Source: Papilionanthe hookeriana x Papilionanthe teres
Taxonomy: Eukaryota; Streptophyta; Magnoliopsida; Asparagales; Orchidaceae
Direction of reading: 5' to 3'
DNA: 64,000 bases
Assembly (NCBI GenBank): GCA_022702705.1
Contig: CM040428.1
Span: forward strand, 92,562,287-92,626,286
Of this stretch, positions 1 to 12,593 are shown piece by piece; the stretch's first letter is position 1; every line of letters starts with the position of its first letter. Under the pieces are notes generated by a model that ran no database searches, was not told the origin of the DNA, and saw only the letters and a list, made by a program, of their open reading frames with translations. Made by a program: the position numbers and the translations under genes.

Positions 1-510
1 TGTAACTATTTTTTTCCTTATCTTGGGGAGCCATTCTAGGTGTTAGAACTTTTCCACTCCGCAAATTAATTTCAACTATTTCTTCAAGTTTATCGTCTGA
101 CTCTTTAATGAATCTAATCTCACCAGCCTAAGTGGATTTAGAAACCTTCTGCCTAGAGGCTCAGTGAAATTGCTTCCTTTGGCTTTCCATGTCAAAAAGA
201 AGTTCTTGAGCAAGCAAAACATTATCAGTAATGGATCTACCTTTAACAAAGGTTGTTTGGTTAGAGTTGATAATTTTATCAACGTGTGGCTGAAGCCTGA
301 CCACAATGATTTTGCTAAAAATTTTGCTAATTATCGAATTAAGACAAATAGGTCTGTAATGGTCCCTTCTTCTCTGATCATTGGACTTGGGCACAAGCAC
401 AAAGTTAGAAGTACTGAAGTAAGGGAGAAGGTTAAACCATTGGATGAACCACTTGATGGCATTGACAAACTCTTCTTTGATAATGGCCCAGGCTTTTTGT
501 TGAAGTCAGC

Positions 511-512
<2 letters not shown>
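1..512 (-). pseudogene. LINE ORF2 reverse transcriptase fragment (5'-truncated, runs off window)
   Basis: Read on the minus strand, this encodes the fingers region of an L1-clade RT. It starts with a residue string like ADFNKK, continues through WAIIKEEF and YRPICLNSIISKI, and reaches FVKGRSITDNVLLAQELL. The last two strings match the better-preserved LINE at 8,047-12,593 almost residue for residue (YRPICL against FRPISL; FVKGRSISDNVLLAQELL). The reading frame shifts at least once near position 400. The 3' part (YADD box, C-terminus) lies outside the window. The 5' truncation point falls directly against the (TG)n(TA)n tract at 514-585. RT copies LINE RNA at the nicked target; this copy is dead. 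The family call is firm; the exact 5' breakpoint is approximate. Confidence 0.85.

Positions 513-513
<1 letters not shown>

Positions 514-585
<72 letters not shown>
514..585. repeat. Compound microsatellite (TG)n(TA)n
   Basis: About 16 TG units with one TGCG interruption run straight into about 18 TA units. It sits exactly at the 5' truncation point of the minus-strand LINE fragment. Because another LINE in this window lies inside a (TA)n tract, this is probably the remains of its target site. Confidence 0.95.
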
Positions 586-587
<2 letters not shown>

Positions 588-599
588 AAATTTTTATTT

Positions 600-1680
600 A
601 TTACAATAAATAGAGCCATTTAAATTTATAAAATATGTTAATCGTGAATCACACCTAATGAATCGATGTAAGAAATTAGGTGTTTTTTATATGATTCTAA
701 CAACCCCACTTTTTATATTTATTGCTCTTCCATTTATATGGAGGGCTAAGCATAATCTGTGAGGACAATTACCCTATTAATTTTTAATCACCTGACCTCT
801 TATTGCTTAATTTCATGTTGTGCAGTGGCCAATCATCTGACAGTTTGTCCTTTCGCAGGTTGATTTTGTTCCTAAGCAAACCCTAAGTCGATCAACTTAT
901 AAATTACTTAATCCTTATATCAACTTTTCCTATTTGGTTAGTTGGACATCATTCGGTCTTTTAGTTTGTTCACCTTTTGGGTTGGTTGTTCAATTGATGT
1001 TCAAATTTTGGTTTGTTTGTCTTCTAGGTCAATTGATCTTTAATTGATTACTTGATAGTAATTCTTTGGATGTGTTCTTTAACTCTGATCGATCACATGT
1101 AGTTTGTTTTGAACCGCTCGATCTGTAAGGGATCCAATCAAGGATATTTTGATTATACATATTTTAGTTATCCAAATCTCTCGTACATTAGTAGATCACT
1201 TTCAGATAAAAACAAGAGAATTAATTGCAGTAAATTGTTAGGTATCACCAAATAATTTTAATGTTTGGTACTTGATTTTTATGTAATTGATTATTATAAA
1301 TAAGATGTCTATGTCTTTCAAAAACTTACCCACCTAGTGTTATCCCTAGTTTCTCTAGGGACCTTGCTCCCTTTATTATTGGTTGCTTCTCCATTTCAAG
1401 AGAATTTATGATGGATATGGTAATAAAATCTCAAAATATACCCCAAAAAGATTTTGATTTGAGATATACTCTAAAAAATGGCAAAAAATTATATGAAGGA
1501 AAGCAAATGGATAGGTTGTTGTGAATAGGAGGATGGTCTGCTCTTCAGGTTTGGTGGGCCCTTTCAGGGTGTCCCAAGAAAATGTTCATTCGGTTTTCAT
1601 GACCAAAGGCCCATCTGCCCAACCTGAAGTCGCGATGTCTGACCCATTAGAATCCAGAGCAGTAACTTTCATCTACTTTG
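600..1680. other. No recognisable feature
   Basis: AT-rich, with no sustained open frame and no similarity I can recognise to the elements elsewhere in the window. It may be the linker or integrase-side remains of the minus-strand Tat-like element whose RNase H ends near 1,690, but no motif supports this. Confidence 0.4.
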
Positions 1681-1689
1681 GTTCTTAAT

Positions 1690-2690
1690 TCCATTTTCTT
1701 GACTTTCACAATGTTTGGACGTATAAGTTTTTGTGGTTCTCTTCCTCCTAAATGACTACATCTTGATAAGAGATCGACTACTTGATTTTCATCTCAAGAA
1801 ATATGCTGAAGCACTTGAATTTGCCTATCAATACTTTTGTTTTTGCAAGTTACTTTGTCATTTTATCCTCTTCGGCATTGAATTTCTCATTTACCAAGCC
1901 AACCACTAGTTGGAAGTCTGACTTCATTAGGAGGTGTCGTGCACGTACTTCATAGGTGAATCACAACCTAGCTATCAAGGCTTCATATTTAACTTAGCTG
2001 TTAATGACATTTAAAATCTACCTCCACAGAGTGGTAGAAGTGATTTTTGCTTGAACTGATCAGTGTGAGTCTGAGTCCTGCTTTGGTTTAATTAGATGCA
2101 TTGTTAATATATAGATTATGGTTAGCTTTTGAGTGGTTATTGTGCTACTTGGGTCCTTTGCTTCAGTGAAATCTACTAGGAAACCCATCACAACTTAAAC
2201 TATTTTCCTTGCTCCTCTCAAATCAAAAATGAGTGGAAGGTTCCAATGTTTACTCCTAAGTAAAGTGAGAGTTCCTCATTTTGCTTTGGGCTTGAAGAAG
2301 AAGCAAAAGGACCAGTAAGTCCTTTAGCTACTGGAAGGCTTGGTTGTATTCGTTTGACCATGCAATTTTTTTATGTATCTTAAGGTTTTGAAGAATGCAA
2401 CACACTTACTACTCGACTTGAAAACTAATCAGTCAAGTTCTATAATTTGGTCCATCAATTTATTTAGTCATTGATACTCTGTGGAAATGACATGTCAACT
2501 AAGCCATGAATCTTCTTCCCCATATTTACTTTTATCATTTTAATGATTAACATGTACCCAAGGAATTTCTTGATATTTGACCCAAACATCTATTTAAGAG
2601 TATTGAGATTCATATTGTACTTTCTTAAAGTCTCAAATGTTTCTTTTAAATCTTTCATTTCTTGGTAAAGTGTTTTTCATTTAAGCAACG
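1690..2690 (-). pseudogene. Tat/Ogre-type Ty3/Gypsy RT C-terminal part and RNase H (degenerate)
   Basis: Reading the minus strand from 2,690 downward gives, through frameshifts and stops, DLKETFETLRKYNMNLN and then KKFLGYM, which match the RT stretch DLEETFATLRRYRMRLNP ... GKFLGFMVSQRG of Tat-type elements. Lower down (about 2,000-1,860) it gives KYEALIAR ... LLMKSDFQLVVGLVNEKFNA, the type-1 RNase H core (EYEALLAGL ... SDSQLVVGQV). The N-terminal part of the same RT lies at 12,705-13,193, beyond repeat A, so A appears to have landed in this gene. No frame is open for more than a few dozen codons. Family level is well supported; Tat rather than another Gypsy lineage is inferred from the RNase H wording. 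Confidence 0.75.
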
Positions 2691-2700
2691 CGTAATCAAG

Positions 2701-5700
2701 TTGATCTCACTTTTGCTGAGGTCTAGTCTTTCCTAGAAGCCTAGGATCTGGCCATAGGACATTCCTGTTGACTATCCTAGAGGACTGGTGATGGAACCTA
2801 CCCCATTAAAAATTCTAAATGCTTTTATGCTCCTCTTAGGGTTCTAAAGGTTTGGTCCTAATTTCCAGCACTTAGTAAGTGGGAGCCAAATATGATTAAG
2901 CTCAAAAGGGAGTCCTCATAAGATGGTCAATCCTTTGGGTTAAACCCAGATGGTGTGGCTTTGGCAGTCCTGCACACACACTCATACCTTCACATATCCA
3001 CTCACAAACTAAACCCTAAACCAAACATGCTCAACCTGGTTCCCTACTTCTTTTGGAAACTCATGTGGATGGCCCCCCAAACCATTAGCCCTAGGCTAGG
3101 GTTTAGCTAGGACAAGTACATCGAGGATCCAAAATGGGACTTCTCTTTGGTCCATGGCTCAAATAGAGTGATTCCAAGATTAACCTTCTCAATTGATCCC
3201 AATTTTACCAAAATTTCTAATTTGGCCTCCTAGCCCTGGCCTAGTTGGCCAGCCTAGTCACCGAAGAACCCAAAACTGAGAGAGCCCCTTATGGAGTTTG
3301 AATCCAATTCCACCCATCCAAGCTGTCTCACTCTTATTGGACACTTGTGTAATTCAGCCCTCCACCTCAGCAACCTTTTGCACTCACTAACTAGCACTAG
3401 TGGCCACCATTTGAACCTCACCACCTCATGGACAAATAAGAAGAGTGCCTTAAACATAGGGGAAACTCTACTAAATTGCTGCCAGAGATTCTCACAGCCT
3501 CCTAAGCTTAACCCAACCATTTTCTGGCCATCCCCATCACTGCCCGAGACCAATTTTGCCACCCATAATTAGGCCATAAACAGGACAACCCACAAAACTC
3601 CACAAAATTCCAAATTAGCTTGCTCCTCACCTTCACTAGAGCAAGAGAGGAAGTTTCACACAGAAAGCCCCATCTTTAGAGCCCTCTACACCATACTTCC
3701 ATCTTAGCCTCTCCAACTGTAAGAGGAAGTCTGGCACAAAAAATTCACCATACCAAGGAGACATATCCAGGAGGTTCGTTGGACTCCATTGAAGCTTTTG
3801 CAAGCATCTGATTGAGGCTTCAACTCTCAGACTAAGGTATACATCATTTTCCCCAAAATCAAACTCGGTTTTGGTCTTTATCAAGAAAATTTTGATCTCA
3901 TGATTGATAAACCATATAGATGTGTTTGTCTGGATTGGATGAAGCTTTAGGAACAAACCCCACACAATTAGGTTGAGTGTAGTGAGTGGTCTTAGGTCTG
4001 AAAGTTGGATGGCTCACGTGATACACTAGATGAGGACAAAGACGGAGAGTCATCCAATCGTGCATGTATCAGACGGATGTCGTTGATGCAATCAGACGAA
4101 GGGACATAACATAAAGCATGGGCTGACGAAGCATGGACGTGAAAGGCGGCTTCAAATGGAGAAGCGCCACGTGGAGCTTCGGAGCTGCCTAAAAGACGGG
4201 GTTGTCGCGTTGTTTAGGAAAATATGGGATTTTTTTAATTATTATAATTTAGTTAGCTTAGAAAATGCATAATTTTGTGTAGAAAAATGCTAAAAATAAA
4301 ATACAAATATCATGTTGCTCAGTGAACATTAGAGAATAATGTAGCAAAAATAAAAAATATTTGACTTGTATTTATTTTTAATTAAATAAATGTGGATAGA
4401 ATTATTTTAATCATAATTTATGAAATATTGATCACCATGACTTGAGATTTTGAGGGCTTATTGGTGCTGTCCTTAGGGGTGTTCTCTAACTTTTCTAGGG
4501 TTAGAGAGCATCTCAAGCCAGAGAGCCCTAAATTTTAAATTAAATCCTCTCTATTTAATTTAAAAATTATAATAATTAAAATATAAATATAAAAATACAA
4601 AACTTATTTTGATAGGTTCGTTGTGGCCACAGGAACCTAGAAAAATACAAATGAAACTTAAGTAATAAAAATGGGACTAATTGTAATTATCTCATTAAAA
4701 GCTTTAAAAAATTAAATAATAAAAATATAAATAGAAAAATCACAAAAATGAACCTACATTGTAATTAATAATCATTTCAGCTCACTGTAAAAATTTGAAC
4801 TCAATTTGAATTAATTTAGCCAACAAACTTGATTTTCTAAGTAAAATGGCATTTTTACATTAAAATAATTATAATAATTAAAACATAATTAATAAAATTA
4901 CAATAATGGTTTTGGGAGGTCCTTCTGACCAGATGAACTTAAGAAAATTAAAATTGATGTTAAAATATATAATTCATTTTTAAGCTAATTTTTAATTCAA
5001 AAATAATTAAAAATAATTAAAAATAATTAAAAATCATAAAACTAACTAAAATACAAAAGTGCACAAGAATGATCTAAATTCTTTTCTGATCACTTGGGAG
5101 CAATTAGAATAATTTTCTTAATTTTTTAAAAATAGTTATGAATATTAAAAGCTAAAAATGAATTTTCCTTATTTTGAACTAAATTAATTATAATAAATAG
5201 AAAAGAAATAAAAAAATAATATGTTCCTCTAGGTTTCTTGAACTTAGAGAGATTTAAGAAAATTATAAAAAGTAATGTTTATGTCATATAATATCTTATA
5301 TTTAATTAATACACAAAATAAAAAAATAATTATAATAATTAAAATAAAATTCAAAATATCATGCACATTGGCCTAAGTGGTCCTCTAACTTTGGTGAACC
5401 TCTAATAATTTTCCTAAGGATAAATGATATACTTTTGATAAATTAATGAATTAACTTGAAAAATACCTTTTTTTGCATTAAATATAATTCTAAAAATAAA
5501 ATAAAAATCAGAAAAAATACATTTTTCTCCTTTGATATTTTAGTTAAACCATGAGTGGGTTAACATAAAAATTTCAAGGTCACTTAATTTAAAGAATTAG
5601 GAAGTGATAAGGCCTTAAAGGGTAAAATGGTAATGATGGAATTTAAGCCCTAATTAATATTCAGGATAAATCAAAAGATAAATAGGTAATGTATGAAGTG

Positions 5701-7967
5701 GTTGAACACAAGGGATTAAGAGGTTGAAACTTATTCCATACTTTTCCTTAATAAGGGCATAATTGTCATTTCCCCTACTTATTATAATTTGGAAGTTAAT
5801 TGAATTAAATGATATTATGGTGAGTTTTCTTATTTTGGAAGATAGTAACTTACTAATTTAAGACCCCTAGTTAATGTTTGAATGATGTTATAATCCTTGA
5901 TAAAGATTAAATACCACATAATTTAGCATCCCTAAAGTTCTAAGTTTATTTCACTCATAGGTCTTAAGGGCTTAGTTATGAGTTAGGCTTAATCAAAGTT
6001 TATATAATGAGGTTTAGAAAAGATAATTTAACTAATCCCGAGTACTTTGAAAAACACTACTGCTCCAATTCTCAATTTCAGTTGGCTAAGTTCCTTAACA
6101 AATTAATTTGTCTTTGAGGGCCTCCAACTCACATAATTTATAAATGAAACATCAAGTGATAATTACCACACATAAAGAGATGATTGAAACATTAAAGTTC
6201 ATTGATTAATAGGTTAAAACATATATATTAAACCTTAACTTTAATGAAGGATGAATGATTTAGCAACATAATAAGTTTAGAAGAACTCGAGATGTTCTAA
6301 TGGATCTTAAAAGAGGTATAGGGTTTATGTCCCACATCCCTTTATAATATATTGGATATCTTAAAGGACAAATGAACCCATTATGTTATTGCTCAATAAA
6401 ATCATCCACAAAATCCAAATTAATAGGAATTCACCAAGTTATGGATAGGAGCCGATAGGGTCACCCCAAACCTTTCCCGCTTTCTTTTTCTACAAATTAT
6501 TCAAATTCTCTTAATAACGATATATATATTAAAAAATCTAAAATTTCAGTGAATGCACAAGAAGATGATAGGTACGCATTTACATTTTTGCATTTTGATT
6601 TCCTTTCATTTTACTTTACTGCATTTTCTTAACTGCATTTCTTTACTTTACCTGTAAAACTCAAAACAAACTTGCATGCTAAACCAAAACCAAAACTGAA
6701 AATGACAAAAAAAGAAAAACAAAACTCAAGAAAGAATAAAACTCTTTTTCAAAATCCAAACAAAATTTTCAAACTAAAACAAAAATGAACTAAAGTAATT
6801 CACCCTCTTTAGATGATCGGGAATCGCTCGAAGGAGGCAACCTATGACTACTAATGAGATTTCCCTGGTCTGGATGAATTTAACAATTCATTTAGACTAA
6901 GTGAATCTGAAGAAAATGGTGGTGCTAAAATGAGGGAACCATGAGATCTTAACCGGCATTGCTTAATCAAATTAAATTTCCCCATAAGACATTTAAACAA
7001 TAATAACAACAACAAAACCTGACATATACACCGTAAACCTCTTTGAATTCTTCGAACCACTTGAACGTTACACTTCTAAACTTGAACCTTCTCAAATAAG
7101 GAGCTTGGAGCATACACCATGGGTAGCACGATGAGGACATGTAGGAGAACATATTCGAGAAAGCAAAGGAGTTTACAACAGTAATTTGGTTCCTAGAATT
7201 AAAATAATAAACCATAGGACTTTGAGGTTGTCTTCCTAGTGTGACAGAAATCTTTAACTGATCTTTAGGCTTTTGTCTAACCATGTTGTATAATCCAAGC
7301 CCAAACTCGTCTTAGGATTCCGAGGTCATCGTCTGATATGAATTAAATCCTCCTATCTTCCAGGCTATTAGTATGATTTGTATCATATAGATGTAAACCC
7401 TACATAATACAATTGGCAGAATGGAACATTAAATAATATCTCTTCAAAACTGAAGCTGAACCCTAGGATAGTTTGGGAAGTCAACGAGGTTCTCCTCAGG
7501 ATCCGTAGCATCCCCTAGCTTTCTCTCTTTAGATTGCCCAACAACTGTTCCCATTTGTACCTTTCCCATGGGATATTTCCCATGTCCGACCTTGAAAATC
7601 CTAATTTTTTTTTAGTTCATGAATACAATATTTTCTAATCTATATCGAGAGTTTTCTTAGATGACTTCGGTTATTTTAGATGTAATTAACTATAAGGGCT
7701 TGCCCTTATAGGAAATTTTAAGAACTCAGGCATTATAAAACCTATCTAATTTTTCCAATTTGGTACGGAATCTTGTCAGTCAACATAAATGGTTTGCAGA
7801 CTAAATGGATTTCATAGATTCTTTAGTTTATTTAAATGAGCCTCATCATCAGGTAATGCGTCTGTTCTTTGGGGTAGATGCATAGCTTGCAATTTAGTGT
7901 TCATTCATTTAAACTTTTGCATATATGAAATCGGTTTGATTTCGTATTTTCAAATCAAAATGTTATT

Positions 7968-8046
<79 letters not shown>
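2701..8046 (+). mobile_element. Repeat A, left part: long non-coding LTR-like repeat
   Basis: It begins TGATCTCA, with GCTGAGGTC close behind, and is homologous to repeats B (17,019-24,260) and C (26,942-33,760). Matching blocks include the CCTAGAGGACTGG start region, the 'rounded' block at 3,640-3,900 (B: 19,480-19,780), a CACGTGG-containing block at 4,020-4,200 (B: 19,860-20,050), very AT-rich stretches, and a 1.2-kb right block (6,810-7,970) with GATCGGGAAT, AAGGAGCT..GAGCAT and GTAATTAACTATA. It has no long real ORF. Its size, TG start and a possible primer-site-like GGCGACC just past the right end in A and B suggest the LTR of a Tat/Ogre-like element. That assignment is inference; the homology of A, B and C is seen directly. 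Strand is the presumed LTR orientation. Confidence 0.6.
7971..8046. repeat. (TA)38 microsatellite, 5' flank of LINE
   Basis: A perfect TA run of 76 bp. Sequence just before it (TTTGATTTCGTATTTTCAAA) matches repeat B just before its own uninterrupted TA run at 24,157, so this tract belonged to repeat A before the LINE arrived. Confidence 0.97.
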
Positions 8047-8048
<2 letters not shown>

Positions 8049-8084
8049 CAAAAAAAAAATTAACATACTGAACTTATTAAATTA

Positions 8085-8208
8085 GCCCCCGGCCACATCC
8101 GAGTAATGAAAATCCTACTCGACAAGGTTCCCTCCCCGGTACCGGCGAGAGCGGGGACAAGATCCCGATCCCACCTCTACCACTCCCCACCACCCCAAAA
8201 ATCTCTTG
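8085..8208 (+). pseudogene. Possible C-terminal remnant of LINE ORF1
   Basis: An open frame of about 40 codons, rich in proline, serine and threonine (ending PLPLPTTPKIS), stops with a TGA that overlaps the ORF2 start as TGATG. Plant L1 elements usually have ORF1 just upstream of ORF2, which is the reason for the call. No RNA-binding motif is present in the short remnant. It could equally be 5' leader sequence. Confidence 0.35.
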
Positions 8209-11200
8209 ATGTTTAATTTCCTTTGTTGGAATATTAGAGGGGCTTCTCACCCCCTCTCTTACAAAAGAATGCTTCATCTCTACAAGAAACACCAGCTTTG
8301 GTGTATTACTTTACTTGAACCCATGGTTCAGAATAATCAGAAGAGATGGATATCCAGGTTCCCTGGGTGCTCTCTTTTCACTAAACTTTCTAACAAAATC
8401 TGGATTATTTGTAGGAAGGAGATTCGGTGGAGTGTGAAGATTGATCATTCACAATTCGTTCATCTCCACCTCGACATGAATGGTTTTGACGTAGACTGCC
8501 ACTTTTGTGTATCTTTGGGTGCACCAAGAGTGCAAGGCAGGAGCTGTGGTCTGAGATTCATAGAATCAGCATTAATGATCACTCCAGTTGGCTGATTGGG
8601 GGAGATTTTAATTGCATTGCTTCTACTGCTGAAAAAATTGGGGGAAGAACCCCTCTCCTCACTAAACTAACTGAGTTCAATGACAACATCCAAAGAGCTG
8701 GCTTATTTGATTTAGGCTTCCAAGGGAATCAGTTTACCTGGAGAAGAGGCAAAATCTGGGAAAGGCTTGATAGATTCCTGGCCAACCATAATTGGCATCA
8801 AAATTTCCTTCACACTATTATATCCCATTTAAACTTTGCTGGTTCTGACCACAGACCACTCCTTATTACCATCACTGCTTCACTCAAGGTCTCTCAACCA
8901 CCTCCTTTCAGATATCTCAATTTCTGGTCATCTCATCCCAATTTCCTTGCTCTGGTTGCTGAACATTGGGTTCCTGGCACCCATGACAATCCACTCAGTC
9001 CTCTCCAGCGGATGCAATTGCATGTGGGAAGGAAGCTAAGGTCTTGGAGCTGGAACACCATTGGCAATATTTTTCAAGAAGTTACCCAAGCTGAAAAGGA
9101 TGTTGCTGATCTTGAGACTGCTGCTATTACTGATGATTCTAGTTATGGGACTTTTGTGACTGCCCAGGAAAAACTTCTTACTCTTATAGATTGGCAGGAT
9201 CAGCTCCTCAGGCAGAAATCAGCTATTAGCAAATTTAAAGAGGGTGATAGGAATACCAGGTTTTATCATGCTTTCATTAATTACAGGGGGAAATGCAATG
9301 CTATTCATTCAATTGTGAATGTGCATAGGAAGCTACTTAGAGATGGGGATGAGATTGCCTTGGATGCTGTCAAGTTTTACAAAAACCTCCTCACCCACAT
9401 CCCAGCTGACAGACCAACCATTGATTCTCAACTCTTCAGTAAGGAGTTTGTTTACACCCAGTCCCTCCTTTTGGATGATATTCCCTCTCAGGAAGAGATA
9501 TGGTTGGCTCTCAATACCATTGACAGCTCTAAAGCAGCTGGCCCTGATGGTTTCTCTGCTGATTTCTATAAGAAAGCCTGGAACATATGCAAAGATGAGG
9601 TCACCAAAGACATCCAAAGCTACTTTCAGGGCATTGATCTGCCCCAATATTTCCATGCCTCCACTATGATTCTCATCCCCAAGAATTCTGCCACCAAGGA
9701 CTGGAACCAGTTCAGACCCATCAGCCTTACCTCTGTAATCAGAAAGATTATCAGTAAAATCTTGGTGGGAAGGTTACAGCCTCATCTGGACAAGATCATC
9801 ACTCATAACCAGTCTACCTTTGTGAAAGGCAGATCCATATCTGATAATGTTCTTCTTGCCCAAGAATTGTTGCTGGATCTGGACAGACCTTGTAGAGGTG
9901 GCAACCTCATCTACAAGTTAGACATTAAGAAAGCCTATGACACTGTTGAATGGAATTTTGTCTTGGAGGTGCTTCATGTTAGAGGATTCTCTTAGAATTT
10001 CTATCAACTTATTAGCAGATGGCTGCACCAAAACTACCACTCCCTTCTCATCAATGGTACCTGTTGGGGTGGTTTTCAGGCCACCAGGGGACTTAAACAA
10101 GGAGACCCTCTTTCTCCTACCATATTTATTTTAATTATGGACTATTTTTCTAGAATTTTGGGAGCTCAAGTTTCACCTTATCACTATGCCAACTACCATC
10201 ATAGATCTAACATTACCATCTCCCACCTGATGTATGCTGATGACATAATGCTATTTTCCAGGGCTAACAAACCTGCTGTTAAAAGAGTTCTTAGTTGTAT
10301 TCATCAATTCCAGCAAATCTCTGGCCTTCAGTTCAACCATGCCAAATGTGAGTTAGTTTTCCCTAACCACATTGCTGCAAGTATATCTCACTGGATATCT
10401 CAGACCACAGGCTTTTCTAAGGCTAACCTTCCCCTGAAATATTTAGGGGTACCTGCGATTAAAGGCGAGAACCAAACAGGTTCATTTTGATGAGATCATT
10501 GGTAAGATCCATACCAATCTCTCCAGCTGGGCTCATTCCTTTTGTCAAATGGTGGGAGAATTACTATTCTCAATAGTATCCTTACATCATTCCCTTCTTA
10601 TATCCTTCAAATGACTTATATGAAGAAAAGCACCAGAATCCAAATTGAAAGAATTTTTAATAGATTCCTGTGGTCTGGCAATAGGAAGCAAATACATTGG
10701 GCAAGCTGGCAGAAGTTAGCAAAACCTTATGGGGCTGGTGGTTTGGGTTTTAAAGGTCTGAAACAGCTTCAGCAGGTGAATTTTTGCAAGCTTTGGATCC
10801 ACTTCAGGAAACAGAAATCCCTTTGGGCTAAGTATATGAATGGTAAATATTGTAAAGGAACTCACCCGACATTAGCTCAGGTCAGACCTGGGGCATCTAG
10901 AGTCTGGAAACATATGATGAAGAATAGAGAGCTGGCTGACTCTATGTACAAATGGGAGTTGGGTAGAGGAGACATCTTATTCTGGCAAGACCATTGGTGT
11001 CCTGAAGATATGCTTACTGGCTTACCACACATGGTTAAAACTCAGTTTCCAGTGGCTGACTGCTGGAAAGATGATCAATGGGATACTCCTGCTCTCCAAC
11101 TACTACTCCAGGATCATTCAGTACAGCAAATTGCCAAAATTCCTTTTGATATATCTCAGCCTGATAAAATTATATGGCAAGATAGGAAGCATAAGAGCCT

Positions 11201-12201
11201 CACCAAAACTCTCTATCTGAAAATCAACATCTGGAATTCTACTGGTCGGGGGATAAAGCTTTGGAACAAGTTTCTCACCCCATCTATGTCCTTCCTGAAC
11301 TGGAGGATCTTCCACCATTGCCTCCCAACTGATGACATACTCAAGCTTAAAGGTCTTAGAGGACCTTCTAAATGTTCTCTTTGTGGCCAGCAAGCTGAAT
11401 CTCTTCAACATTTATTTTTCATTTGTTCTTTCTCCCAGCAGGTGTGGACTATGCTTACTGATCTGTTCAACATAAACACTATAATCTTGGACTGGCAGGA
11501 TTTTTTCAGCTGCTGGCACTCTTGGCAGAAGATTAAGCTGGGGGTTATCCCTTTTATTGTGGCCTGGTTTATATGGATGCACAGGAACGGGGTGAAATTT
11601 AATGATCTTCCCAGCAAAGTCACCACTGTTGTGGGAAATTGCCACTCCTACATCTCTAAGGTTATCAAATTTCAAAAGTTCCCCAACATCCTCAAAGTTC
11701 CCCCCAAGACTCATTCAAACAATTCAGGATTCTCAAAATAAATTGGAATGCTCCTACATATTCATATATCAAAGTCAACACTTATGGTACTTTCTTAGAG
11801 GATGGAGCTGGCTTTGGTGGAGTTTTCAGGAACCACATTGGCAAATGTGTTTGTTACTTCTATTCCCCTACTGATGTGGCTGACCCCCTGGAGGCCGAGC
11901 TGTCTGTTGTTTATTTGCAATTCTCTTTGTCGTTTCCAACAACTGGAACTATTTAATTATGGAGGGGGATTCTATTATGATCATTCATTATATGAATGAT
12001 ATTTGTCCCCCACCTTGGCACCACCTAGTTTGGAAACACAGAATCAAGGACCTAATCCATAACCATCCTATAACATTTTCTTTTATCTTTAGGGAGGGAA
12101 ACAGACCGGCCAACTGGTTAGCCAGGGAATGCACTCAGTTCTCAGAACATTCTTGTTTCCACAAAGCCTCCTCCTCAATTACAATTTCTGTTGGAAGCTG
12201 A
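8209..12201 (+). pseudogene. LINE ORF2 protein: endonuclease - reverse transcriptase - zinc-binding domain - RNase H
   Basis: It starts at ATG 8,209 (MFNFLCWNIRG). The APE-type endonuclease retains its catalytic signatures: WNIRG, LLEP, GGDFN near 8,603, ERLDRFL, and SDHRPLL near 8,845. RT follows with GPDGFSADFY (9,543), FRPISLTSV, FVKGRSISDN, LDIKKAYDTVEW, RGLKQGDPLSP (10,087) and the catalytic YADDIMLF (10,228). A CCHC zinc-binding region (CSLC ... HLFFIC) lies at 11,370-11,435, and RNase H at 11,744-12,201. Breaks seen: frameshift near 8,515; in-frame stop at 9,993-9,995; two compensating shifts near 10,470 and 10,535; a shift before 11,741; and another near 11,945. It would make the nick and cDNA for target-primed reverse transcription. 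This copy cannot make one continuous protein. Confidence 0.93.
11744..12201 (+). pseudogene. RNase H domain of the LINE (inactive)
   Basis: In the frame after the 11,741 stop: WNAPTYSYIKVNTYG, GAGFGGVFRNHIG, DPLEAELSVVY, and after one further shift WNYLIMEGDS and REGNRPANWLA. These are the landmarks of the RNase H domain found at the C-terminus of many plant L1 elements. Of the usual acidic residues, the first is lost (VNTYG where VNTDG is expected), the glutamate in LEAEL and the aspartate in EGDS remain, and the last is changed (RPANWLA for RxADxLA). The domain would remove RNA from the hybrid; this copy is unlikely to be active. Confidence 0.85.
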
Positions 12202-12591
12202 TGTTTTCCAGGCTCCACACTTCAGAATTGTGGATTAGTTCTGTTTGGATCTCTGAACTCTGAATGCTTACTCACTGAACTGCTTGCTGCACCATCTGCC
12301 ACTACATCTCTGCTCTCCATGGTCTCTGTGTTGTGGCCTGTCATGGAATTTTTTGGTGTCTACTGCATTGTTTTCTACAGCATTTTGGTATACGAGTTTA
12401 CATGTAACTAACTTCCATTTTAGTAGTGGCCTTAGTTATTTTGCTTTCTTTGGGTGGTGTATCATGAGATTTTGGGACCCCATAGGAACTAAAGTTTGTT
12501 TTTTGTTTTCTTTTTAGATGGGGATCCCCTCTCTCTTTATTGTGTACACAATATTTTGATTAACATGCAGGGAGCCTTTGCTGCTCCTTCC

Positions 12592-12593
<2 letters not shown>
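12202..12593 (+). other. LINE 3' UTR
   Basis: Non-coding, T-rich sequence from the end of the RNase H frame to the TA tract. It ends in a short C-rich stretch (GCTCCTTCCCC) rather than A residues. The absence of poly(A) suggests that the TA tract itself served as the 3' junction. Confidence 0.75.

Larger units (their letters stand above)
8047..12593 (+). mobile_element. L1-clade LINE, 5'-truncated in ORF1, inserted in (TA)n
   Basis: The element lies exactly between two perfect (TA)n tracts (7,971-8,046 and 12,594-12,667). It holds a possible ORF1 tail, a full-length but broken ORF2 (endonuclease, RT, CCHC zinc-binding domain, RNase H) and a 390-bp 3' UTR. There is no poly(A) tail: the 3' UTR ends CCTTCCCC and passes directly into (AT)n. 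Sequences outside the two TA tracts match repeat B contiguously, which proves insertion within the tract. At about 4.5 kb it is shorter than a full plant L1 because most of ORF1 is missing. It carries several stops and frameshifts, so it is not autonomous. Confidence 0.92.

Noticed and set aside
76..613. Plus-strand 149-codon ORF with repeated VCVC and IYIY tracts
   Set aside because: It is the antisense of the LINE RT fragment and runs into the TG/TA microsatellite; no plus-strand protein is supported.
7897..8085. ORF with a long IYIY tract
   Set aside because: A translation of the (TA)n microsatellite.
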